Below, in pieces: positions 1-9,800 of a DNA stretch of 64,000 bases. Location of the stretch: assembly GCA_034509925.1 (NCBI GenBank), contig CM067526.1:14331510-14395509 (forward strand), in the 5' to 3' direction. Both the position numbers and the translations under genes were made by a program. This DNA comes from Hirudinaria manillensis (lineage: Eukaryota; Annelida; Clitellata; Hirudinida; Hirudinidae). The notes beneath the pieces are model-generated. The model was not told the origin of the DNA and did no database searches. It was given only the letters and a program-made list of their open reading frames with translations. Position 1 is the first letter of the stretch; each line of letters opens with the position of its first letter.

Positions 1-95
1 AAATGTTCAAATACAACACGCAGCCTCCAATATGGGACGCAATCACATTTGTTTTTACCTTAAGTGGTCATTTAAGTGAAGGCACATCTGAAACT

Positions 96-1247
96 TTAAT
101 CGCACAGCATTAAGAGGAACCGGGTGTATATTTCGACGCAGGCTTCTTTTCTTTCTTTATAATATTCTATTCTTTCTGATACCTGGTCATGGAAATCTTG
201 TAGTTCCATTTTTATAAATTCTATTGCGTCATCCACGTCAGAAAGAAGTCCATGAGAAGATTCCTCCTCTTCCCCTTCCTCATCTGAATAATTATTATAA
301 TAAGGTCCTCATTATTATTTATTACGACCGTTAATTCAATTGCAATCCTTTAATTTATATTTTAAGGTTTTAATTTAAACAGAAGAATAAAATAAAACAT
401 AAAGACGTTCCTTGCGTTTCTGGCAAAGAATCTTTGACTCTTTTGAGTTTCATCAAAATGTCCTGCAGTCGTTGATTTTTAGTTTCAAAATTCTTCTTTA
501 CTTCAGTTTCAGAATGATGTGCCAATGTGAAGTTTTGTATGGCCTTTTGAATGTGTCCCTTGATGACCAAGTTATCTTGAGTATTCAACCAATTTATTAT
601 TATTATTATTATTATTATTGTGCATTATATTATTATTATTGTGTATTATATTATTATTATTATTTCTATATGCTTATTGTTCAATTAATCTTGAATAAAT
701 TGCCCTGTTGCTATTCAATCGAGCTGCAATTCTCACCAATCAGATGCAACATATTTTTTTTTAAGTCAGCCATATTTTCAGAACAGTTTATGAAAAAATT
801 TATTGTTTATAGATGGCTCAACTTTGTAACAAATCTTTGTACTTTTTTTTATATCAAACAAACGATTTGAAATGAAGAGGAATTATTCGTAACGGCTCTT
901 ATCAATATGTTACAAACCGTTATGTTTTGTAATTCTCATTGATTTACAAAACAAACTCTTTTCAATCACTCGTAAATATAATTAAATTACGAAAGATTTG
1001 CCGACAAATGCCGTTTAAAGTTGCTTCTAGAAAATGCTTTACCTTCTTTTAGATAATCCTGTATTTTTATAACCACGGTTTCCTTGAAAAGCGGGCTTGT
1101 TCGCACTTCGTCCCAGTTGGCTAACGCCAAATCCGTCTTGGACAGGATTCCAATGCTCGCCAGGAATTTCGTCATTTTGCTTATTACTTCACTTTCGACT
1201 GCAGGACAAAGAATTCTCTTCAAAGTACGTTCGAGAGGAGTGTCCAT
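96..1247 (-). CDS. LKYFD-domain / coiled-coil gene, promoter-proximal first exon
   Basis: Spliced minus-strand gene. Exon 1 (1247-1043) starts at ATG and encodes one ~65-residue helical domain homologous to the plus-strand LKYFD copies: a basic helix, S-E-x-I-S-K-M as the RI helix, then an L-x-x-x-x-W-D-E core and a final IKIQDYL helix. It ends phase 1 at a GTAAAG donor. Exon 2 begins at 575 after TACTCAAG and encodes a charged coiled coil of about 55 residues; its 3' boundary, near 400-420, is unclear because no good phase-1 donor is visible. Exon 3 (283-96) begins after ATTATTCAG, is acidic then helical, and stops with TAA. The layout matches the gene at 12434-13345 (domain, coil, coil). 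Function unknown; a soluble oligomeric adaptor is a guess. Confidence 0.6.
595..665. repeat. (ATT)n microsatellite
   Basis: Three ATT blocks separated by GTGCATTAT and GTGTATTAT, in the first intron of the minus-strand LKYFD gene. Confidence 0.85.
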
Positions 1248-1297
1248 TTTTAGCGACCGTGTACTACTTTGGTCTTTCGAAAGTCTACGTAGCTTGT

Positions 1298-1305
1298 TTT
1301 ATATA
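1298..1305 (-). promoter_or_regulatory. TATA box of first exon at 1247
   Basis: Perfect TATATAAA on the minus strand, 51-58 bases upstream of the exon-1 ATG. The same element sits at nearly the same distance from the sister first exon at 2225. Confidence 0.55.
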
Positions 1306-2029
1306 AGCTCGAAACCGGCGTTAATCGTTGAGGTTTGAACACGGTCGGGATTTCCTTCATATGATTTTCTATTGATCTTTAACTGTTATTGAAAGAATAA
1401 CTTTAAATTAAGAAAAGGAGATTTTTCCATACAAATCTTTGAACGTTGACCTATTATGTTATGCCTGGTTATTTTCCCGCTTATATTATTAGGGTTAGGG
1501 TTAAGGTCAACAGATGACCAACTAAGTAAATTTAAAATAATTAATCGAATTAACTGGCTAATTGTGACTGCCCGAGAAACAGACACAAAATGATCGCCAG
1601 TTATATATTCTCTTCAGCCCAACCTCAATTTAAAATCTTGAATGGACCACTCACATTTTATTTCTCAATTATTGTTATTAATTAATTGTTATTACTGTTA
1701 TTAATTAACTTTTAAATGCTTTTATAATCTCGAGTTTTCTTCAGTGGTCTTCAGATTCAATTTGGTTTTCTTCGTTGAAGTTAAGCGGTTAACAACAGCA
1801 ACAACATAGTGAGGATAATAAAGCAGGATCCACGACACTAGTCGTCTCTTGCCATTGCATCACACACCCTTGGATGGTCTGTCAATCATAAAAATCAACA
1901 TGCAATAAAATTGAGTTAAATGACTTGAATTTTAATATAAAGTGTTATTATATAAAAAATGTGCATGAGTTAAGATCTGATTTTAATTGGAGCACAAATT
2001 TGCACTTCATCTGAACTGAAAAAGCTTAC

Positions 2030-2225
2030 TTGTTCTTAAATAATCTCTCAGTTTGTCAATAACTATGCTACTGAAATCCGGACTGCTTCTCAATTCAGCC
2101 CAGGTGGTTCTATCCAGATCTGACACCTCAGAGATTTGTCTTTCTGCAAGGAACTCGGTCATCCGGGATATATCTTCTTCACTCACGACTGCTGGACGTA
2201 ACACTCTTCTCAAAAAATCATCCAT
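2030..2225 (-). CDS. Alternative LKYFD first exon (minus strand)
   Basis: ATG at 2225 opens a 65-residue helical domain (MDDFLRRVLRPAV start, EEDISRMTEFL helix, W-A-E-L-R core, VIDKLRDYL end) that is clearly paralogous to the exon at 1247-1043. It ends phase 1 at a strong GTAAGC donor at 2029. No coiled-coil exon of its own is visible between 1248 and 2029. The simplest reading is an alternative first exon that splices over the 1247 exon into the shared exons at 575 and 283, which are phase compatible. It could instead be a lone duplicate without a downstream partner. Confidence 0.6.
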
Positions 2226-2289
2226 TTGCGCACCGCAGCAGCTCGAAAAGGAGATGTTTTATACCAACTTTGGATGGTTTTTTCCATGG

Positions 2290-2297
2290 TTTATATA
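2290..2297 (-). promoter_or_regulatory. TATA box of first exon at 2225
   Basis: TATATAAA on the minus strand, 65-72 bases upstream of the ATG at 2225, in a C-rich context like the one at 1298. Confidence 0.55.
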
Positions 2298-2940
2298 AAG
2301 GGTTGTGTATGATGCATAATTTCGGAGATTGGATTAACTTGGGAAATTGGATTAAGTTGGAAAATCCATTTTACATTTTTAAAAATCGAACAGGTGCGTC
2401 CTCGCATTGCATGAGATTTAACTAAAAATGTTTTATGTTACGTAACTGAGCCCCGACTATGCAACTTTTATATGCATTGAGGATTTTTAAAGCAGTCCTG
2501 CATCTTGGAATATTTCATGGGTGCTGTGCTGTATATTTTGAACTTTTTGGAATGCTTGGAATTTTACAAGGAATGTTTCAGTCCATACTACTATTGAGGG
2601 ATTGGTTAAGAAATGCTGTATCTATTTAGGAAATCTTTTGAGTGCTTAAAATTTTGAAACAATTTTCAAACAATCTTAGGAAATATCTCAAAAATATTAC
2701 ATAAAAAATGTACGCTAATCCTACAACATAAGGAGTGATTTAAATATAGCAAATCACATCAACTACTACCTAGGGAATGTTTTGACAATAACATTAAAAG
2801 GGTGCGGTCATCTGGAAACTTTTTAAAAGATATTCTATATCCGCCATAAAGCCATAAGAAAGAAAGAAATGTTACTGACACCTATGGAATGTTTTAAAAA
2901 TATTGGAAAAGCGCCATGCCATCTAGCGAATATTTTAAAA

Positions 2941-3038
2941 TTATCTAGACCCAGCTAGTCGTTAAAGCCACCTACCGAATGTTTTGAAATTATCTAGACC
3001 CAGCTAGTCGTTAAAGCCACCTACCGAATGTTTTGAAA
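2941..3038. repeat. Two-copy 49-bp tandem repeat
   Basis: Two nearly perfect copies of a 49-base unit that contains TCTAGACCCAGCTAGTC and CCACCTACCGAATG. The near identity points to a recent duplication within the older degenerate array; a weaker third echo occurs at about 3975-4015. Confidence 0.85.
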
Positions 3039-3329
3039 ATTATTTGTGGCAAAATTAAAAATATCATATCTGCCATCTAGGGAATGACTCTACACTAATG
3101 AATTTTACCTTATCGAGAAACCTAAAACAATGCTGCCATCTGGGGAATAATTTTAAAATATTTATGCCATCTGGGGAAGAACTTTAAAATAATAAATTTA
3201 TTTTCTAATTTTGCATAAAAATTAAAATAGTTTTGCTATATGTGAAATCGTTTCAAAATATTACAACATAAAACCTGCTTTTATTTTCATGAATTAAAAA
3301 GAAATTATGCCATTTAGGGATTGGCTTAA

Positions 3330-3850
3330 CAAGGCCTATTTGTGTTTCCACCGGAACTTTTTCCGGAAGTTAAAGAATGCCTGCCATCTAGGCCACCTGT
3401 CTAAAACAAAGACTACCGATCGCTTTTGAATGCTTGGAATTTAAAACATTCACGGCATCCGGGGATCCGTTGAAAAACGTTACACGGCTTATTTAACTTC
3501 CGCCGGAAGTTTTTCCGGAAGTTCCTGCCACCTAGGGCACCGCTCTAAAAGAGTAATCATTGATCGTTTAGCAATGCTTGGAATCTTTTAGGAATTTAAA
3601 GCATTTCCGGGGATCCGTTGAAAAACTTACACGGCTTCTTTAGCTTCCGCCGGAAGTGCACCGCCCTAAAAGAGCATTTATTGGTCGTTTAGCAATGCTT
3701 GGAATTTTTTAGGAATTTAAAGCATTTCCGGGCACCTGTTTAAAAAGACAACACGGCCTATTTGTGTTTCCGCCGGAACTTTTTCCGGAAATTAAAAGAG
3801 CCCAACCTAGTATAAAAGAATACTCATCGCTCGTTTAGGAATGTTTAGAA
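3330..3850. repeat. Tandem array with palindromic TTCCGCCGGAA elements
   Basis: About four diverged units of 130-200 bases. Each contains an ACACGGC(T/C)TATTT-like stretch, a palindrome related to ACTTCCGCCGGAAGT, a TTTTCCGGAA(G/A)TT arm in some units, CTAAAAGAG, and TCGTTTAG(C/G)AATG. The CCGGAAGT core matches the ETS-factor consensus. No coding potential. Confidence 0.7.
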
Positions 3851-4431
3851 TTGTTTTGAAAATAATGGACAAAATTTAAATGGTACAACTCTCTAGAGAC
3901 TTTTAAAAATATTCTACTGACACCTAGGGAATCTTTTGAAAATATTGGGAAACGTCTTTCCATCTAGCGAACGGTTTTAAATTATTTTGGCTAGTAGACC
4001 GTTAACGCCACCTAACCATGAAAAATATTTCTGGTAAAATTAATACGCCGCCTCCGGGGGAATATTGTGAGAGAGGGGGTCATAAACACCAGCACCCGCG
4101 CATCGTAAATTCTGTAAGGTCAGTTCAAAGCAAACGTCAGTCGACCTTGACAGCTAAAAAACCCATAAATATCAGATTCAAAAAGCTTCTATTGTTCGTT
4201 TAGGCCATCATTCATCAGTTGTAATACATGTGAAATCACATTCATGTCATTGTAAAATAATTTAACTTTGTTCTATGGTGCAGTCTTGACAATGAACTGC
4301 GGTTAAAATAGGTGAAATACAGCATAATATCTTTATGCAAAGGTATGCCATACTATTTCATTAACATATTTGAGATTTAGAAATTGGCAATATTGGCATA
4401 GAAATTCAGTTCTTTGCTTCTTTCGACACGT

Positions 4432-5947
4432 TTAATTGAGCATATCATTGACCGATTCCTCGATGATCTTGACAAGCTGTCTGCACAGGGCATCCAAAAT
4501 ATCTTTCTTGAGATGATCTGCCAAAGGCTTGCTGAAGTTTAAACAAAAGTTAGCCTCAGATATGAATAATGTTTATTTTAAATTGATAATAATGCATGGT
4601 AGATAATTTATTTATATTCATTTGCATAACTAAAATGAACCAAACTTCTAAATAATAATACATTTGTATATAGATATAAGTTCTCCAGAGTAAGTGATTT
4701 AGGGGTATTTATTTCAAATTCATCTGATATAACAAATGGCTGAATATCAAGAACATTATATAAATACATGTAAAATGTACTCACAAAAACATTTATAATT
4801 GCATTTAACTACCAGACACTTATCTTGAGAAGAGAGTATCAAATAATATTATCAAACAATATTATTAGACAATCGGATCTCGTCTAAAAATAAAAGCTCA
4901 CAGAAATTCCTTTTCCCCCTTAAACTGCAGGATGAACTCTTCGACCTCTGTTAGACAGAGGGTTATGCCAAAGACAAACCTGTCGTTGACATCGTCCTTG
5001 ATGATTGCACAGGGCAGGTCATAGTTCGCTCCCCTCAAAGACACGGACAACGAGCCCTCATCTTCTTCTGATTCGTCTTGGAATTTCCACTGAAGCTCCA
5101 TTTTGAGGTTCATTCCGTGCAACTGCATCGCTAAACTGGTGCCTGGAGTCACACGGACGTCCGAGTGCGGGTATTGAAAGGTCAGGACCTACACAGAAAA
5201 TAAAGTCTTTGGTTAATTAACCTAAAAATTATGCTAATCAATTGTATTTCATTAAATTACAAATTTAATTATGGCCTTGGTTTAATCCACCATTATGACT
5301 TTATGGATGTCTTTTTGTATATTGAGCTGTCAATTGTAAATCATGTGTTTATTGCTGAATTTTTCTTCTTTCGTGAAAATTGTCTCAAAAAAACCTTTAA
5401 ATTCCAGAGGTAGACCTTGTGACCATTGGACTTGAACACGTATCTTTTGAAAAATGGAATGTTTCCATCCACGACTTCTTCAGAAATTCTTTTGGCCTCC
5501 AGGTTTCCAATGAACTTCAAGCCCTCTTTCGTCATGTAAACATCACCTGCTCTGACCACATCGCAGACTGATTTTATTGAGAAATTAAAACCATTAGAAA
5601 AAGTTGAAATGTTAATTGATAATAAGTTTTAAGAGAATCAATAAACTTTATAAAACAAAATAAGTTTTAAACTCTGTAATTACATGGTTGCAATAGCTAT
5701 TATTATTATTAATATTATTTTGATAACTTTAATGCATTAATTTACATCCAGAAACTTCTTTGAACTTTGTGAAACTAGATTGTTGTAGCAAAAGTATATT
5801 TACAAGATGTTACTAACACACCCATATCAATGACTTGTAAATAATAGCTGCTAAACCAGTTAATATCATCCAATAAGATTTAATTAATCAAAACATACCC
5901 AAGTTTCCAAGGAATGAAAACCCTACAAGCAATTGTGTCCACCTCAT
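4432..5947 (-). CDS. Short secreted BPI/LBP-family (TULIP) protein
   Basis: Four exons: 5947-5899, 5567-5395, 5188-4902 and 4531-4432, intron phases 1, 0 and 2, giving 202 residues. Exon 1 encodes a signal-peptide-like start, MRWTQLLVGFSFLGNL. The mature part follows the N-terminal BPI/LBP/CETP pattern: V-R-A-G-D-V-Y-M-T-K-E-G-L-K-F, IPFFKRYVF, VTPGTSLAMQLHGMNLKMEL, QWKFQ, then GITLC and DALCRQLVKII. Cysteines near residues 152 and 186 match the conserved BPI disulphide pair. The family binds lipids such as bacterial lipopolysaccharide in a hydrophobic barrel. At ~200 residues this is a single-barrel, PLUNC-like size, less than half of two-barrel BPI. It could be another TULIP lipid carrier; an immune role is inference. 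Confidence 0.72.
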
Positions 5948-6839
5948 GTTTCTTCACTTTTTAAATCCTCGTGTCCCTCAAACAAAAGTATTATCCTGTT
6001 ATTTTAACATGTCCTGACATAAATACAATCAAATGCATAGAAATACATGAAATCTCCCCTATAACCAGCAAATATACTAAATCCTAACCTTGAAGTTTTG
6101 TGATCTTCCAAACTAATGTGACGATGCGTCAATGAATTAACTAATAAAAATAATATCACTCGACAAAATTACGACTCAACAAGCAATCGCTAGCAACCTC
6201 AACAAGCAAGGTTTACTTTACACCTTCCCAAGACAACTTCAAATCAATAAATTTGAATCACTTCTGCCCTGCTTTAATTAAAGTCTTGATTGATCACAAA
6301 ACATCGAACAGCTGAGAACATTTTCAGCAACCCAAGTTACAGCAGGTCAAGTCAAATGTTACTTCAAGTTTCACTCTTTCAACATATAAACATAACAATG
6401 TAATAATTTGCACATTCACAAACAACAACAACAACAACAACTGGTCATCACTCATCAACTGGAAATGCCATAAACAGAGACAAAACACTGAAAAATTTAA
6501 ACTTTAAGTTTTATTCAAATGTAAATAAAATAATAATAATAATCCAGTCTTTAAGCTCTTCAGAAGTCATCCAAAACCTGTTAAAAGCACAAATCAATCG
6601 ATCAGAAACATTTCACATATGCACCAAAACTATGCTAAAATTAATATTAAAATCATAAATATAATAATAAATAGTATTCTAATACAATAATAATATTCTT
6701 TATAATGTTAATTCTCATAAATTTCACTTAGTAACAAAGCTCCACACCACACCCTAACAAGGTCAGTTTAAAGGTCAATAACTTCAATCAAAGGTGGCAA
6801 CATTTAAAACAAATTATCAAACAAATAATAAATCCAACC
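5948..6839. other. Intergenic, AT-rich
   Basis: No exon seen. It holds the upstream region of the BPI-like gene, a short (AAC)n run near 6421-6441, and a minus-strand AATAAA (6510-6515) about 325 bases beyond the HEATR1 stop codon that could serve as its poly(A) signal. Confidence 0.5.
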
Positions 6840-9800
6840 TCAAGACATGTCATTCTCCAAGATGCTCCTCAAAGGTCCCGCGAGGACCTCCCTGCCGAGT
6901 TTGGCAACGACTTCATCGTCGTCGTCAACGATTTCCACGACGTACGGACAGACGTCCTGGAGGAAGACGTCGTTGACGTTTTGCATGACTTCCGCAACGG
7001 ACTTGACGACCTTCAGCGCCAAGATCTTGACCTCGGACCTGCGGTGTCGCAGCTTTTCGTAGATTTTCTCGAAGAGCATCCTGGAAACATCCGAATCCTT
7101 GACGGACTGACACATCTGAACGAAGCAGTCGATCAACTCCGCCTCCGTTGCAGGCGTCGTCCTTTCCATAGTGTCTGCCAGAGCCTGGTACAAAACTTCG
7201 CCGGCCTTGGTCGCGAAGGCGTCGTCCCTGTCGTTGACGTGACACGTTCCGATCAACCTGTAAACGTTGACGACGCACGCTTCGTAAACGTCCCCGGACT
7301 TCTTCAGCGTTTCCGTCATCAGCGGGATGAGAGACTTGGAGAACATTCCGAAGAGACCCCTCAGGATTCCGGCAATGCTTTCCATCAGACGGAAGAACGT
7401 GACGACGCTTTCTTTGCTCACCAGAGTCAGATAAGAATTGAACATCGACTTGAACGTTATCTCGGACATCAGGTAGATCAACGGAAGGACGGATTCGACC
7501 AAGTGACCGTCGAGAGCATCGAAGTTGTTTCCTGGCGACCTGCGTCCGTCGTGTCTGACGGTCAAGAACTTTCCTATGAGGGATTGGAGAGAATCTCCGT
7601 GCACGGTGAAACAGTCTTTGGTCAAGGTCTTGCAATGATGCTTGAAAATCAAGAAGGTAACTTGAACCGATCTCAAGTCTTCCTTGACGAGTTCCTTGTA
7701 GCTGCTCTCCAATGCCGGCACGAGGACCCTGGTCTCGATGCTGACGGCGAGTGCCAGCAAGATGGCGTTGAAGTCTTCTACCGCCAGGTCGTGCTTCATC
7801 GCCCTGCCGAGGGCGCAAACCAGTTCCGTCAGGCGACGACCGAAGAACTTTCCGAGATTAGCGACGAGTTTGATGACGGCCTTGTTAAGGCAGTTGAGCG
7901 AGACGCCGCTCTTCATGATTTTCTCGCTACCGTAGAGTTTGGTGACGAACGTCATGATCTGGTCCATGTGAGGGAGAAGTCGGATCTTCATGACGTTCAC
8001 AAAGTCAGAGAAGCAGAGCAGAGCACTGTCGACCAAAGCCACACTGGATGTCTTCTCGATGCCCAGACACAAGATGATTGGACTGTAACACTCCTTGAAA
8101 CATTCCCAGTGAGTTTCTCCGTAGACCCTCATCATGAGCTTGAGATTCAGGAAGCTGAGCTGCTTCGAGATGAGATCGAGCTTGGAGTCCTTTTCTTCCT
8201 CTGAAGACGAACCGATAATATCTATGAGTTTTGGAACGAGTCCGAGGGAGCTCTGAGAACTGCCGACGTCCCCTCTCTTCTCGATGGCGACGAGATGAAC
8301 GTTCAGCAGTTCGAGTCCTTTGCAGTTGATGTGCACCGAATCTGCCGAGACGAGATTCTCCACGACTTCCACGAAAAGTTTGGACGGCATGAAGTTGTTC
8401 ATGCGATCGAAAACGTTCTGAACGACCTTGATCAGCGACGGCCAGAATCTCTCGTTGGTGCTTCCTTTCTCTGTCGACTTCTGCTTGCCATCTATGTCGT
8501 GCATGAACCGAACCGTGTCTTGGACGAGGGTCTTCACTCGACTCGAATCTTCGATTTGGGCAAAGAAGATCCTTCTGTCGAGCAGCAAGTGCACGACCCT
8601 ACTGAGATGGTACAGCATCAGCCTGCACAGTCGCGGCTGTTTCACGAGAGCCTCGTTCACGACTTCGAGTTTAGTCCCGTCTTCGTTCAGCATTTTCCTC
8701 AGGAACTTCACGAGATTGACGAGGAGGACGAGCATCGTGTCCAAAGGATAGTTCGACACGACCAGCGAGATGACGTCGTGCTCGGAGTTCAGTAGCTGCT
8801 TGAATTCTGCTTCGTCGCTCGACGCCTCCCTCTTGCAAATGCAAGCCTCGACGATCATTATCACGACCTTCCACAAACATCCGTCCACGTCGAGAGAAAG
8901 CAGTCTCTCCATCAGCGGACCGAACCTGTGCTTTGGAATGTGGTGTCTCGAGTCTACAAAAATTCTGAGGACGTCGAGCAGCGTCTTCTCCGCAGACTCG
9001 TCTTTCAACTGCTCCACGGAGAACATGACGACGTCGACGAGGGAAGCGAGAATCTCGAAGGAATACTTGTCGTCGTTTTGAAGGAATTCGTTGCCCATGA
9101 ACGAGAAAACGGAGACGACGTTGTACAGAAGATCTCTGGGAAAGTAGGGAGCGATGGCCGTCATCAGGATCAGCACCTGTTTCTGAGTCTGGAGATTGGT
9201 CGTACACCTGAGGCATTGGGCCAAGATCTCGACGTTTATATGCATGCCCTTCATGTCCGTCAGAGATGAGACGATCTTGTGCATCAGGACGAGAATGAGT
9301 CTCCTACAGTATTCGACATCTGAACCGCTCTCTTTGGTCAGCCTAGTCAACAAGACCATCAGGAGGTTAGATATCTTGCAGCTCTCTTCGGCATCTTCCG
9401 GGAGCTCCATGATTTCCATCAGGAAAATGGTCTTGGTGATGTCGATGTTCTGTAGTCCCACCCTCATCTTCTTCAGTTTTGGCTCGCTTTCATTCCTGAC
9501 GAGCTGCAATTCTTTCTGGAGGAAATCCTCGCTGAATGTCAACTTCCTGTAAACTTTGGTCTTGAAAAGTCCCTTCTGTTCAAGAGAGATGTCAAGAAGC
9601 TGTTTCAAGATTGCATCGTTCTGTTCAATCTTGAATACGTGTCTGAACTTGAGGATACTCTCCACAGCCACCACAATCAACTGCTTGCCATGACCATTCT
9701 TATTAGCCAACAGTTGGTTCAACACCTGAGCATAGACACCAACTGAACTCTCGAAGAGACTGATATTGTCCAGAATAGCCACGATTATGGTGACATGTTT

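Larger units (their letters stand above)
2298..4431. other. Gene-free region of degenerate interspersed repeats
   Basis: No credible exon on either strand. The stretch is filled with diverged copies of a motif close to GCCACCTAGGGAATGTTTTG followed by A-rich sequence, spaced 60-130 bases apart, plus the two better-preserved arrays listed separately. A related motif recurs near 56770-56860 in a kinesin intron, so the element is dispersed in the genome. Confidence 0.6.

Noticed and set aside
412-870. 152-codon plus-strand frame with a Tyr run
   Set aside because: Runs through the (ATT)n microsatellite and is antisense to a supported minus-strand exon.
2750-4010. CCACCTAG-type motifs as CTCF insulator sites
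   Set aside because: The flanking bases do not follow the CTCF core, and the motif drifts as a decaying repeat would.
4018-4203. 61-codon plus-strand frame in the repeat region
   Set aside because: No homology, no splice sites, and it sits in degenerate repeats.
6981-8204. 407-codon plus-strand open frame, and a 297-codon minus frame at 6925-7818
   Set aside because: Both lie inside HEATR1 in other frames. They are long only because the CpG-rich codons of the real gene avoid stops; their translations are low-complexity Arg/Asp/Val-rich without any domain.
8295-9552. Several plus-strand frames of 100-166 codons
   Set aside because: Antisense shadows of HEATR1 in the same CpG-rich section.
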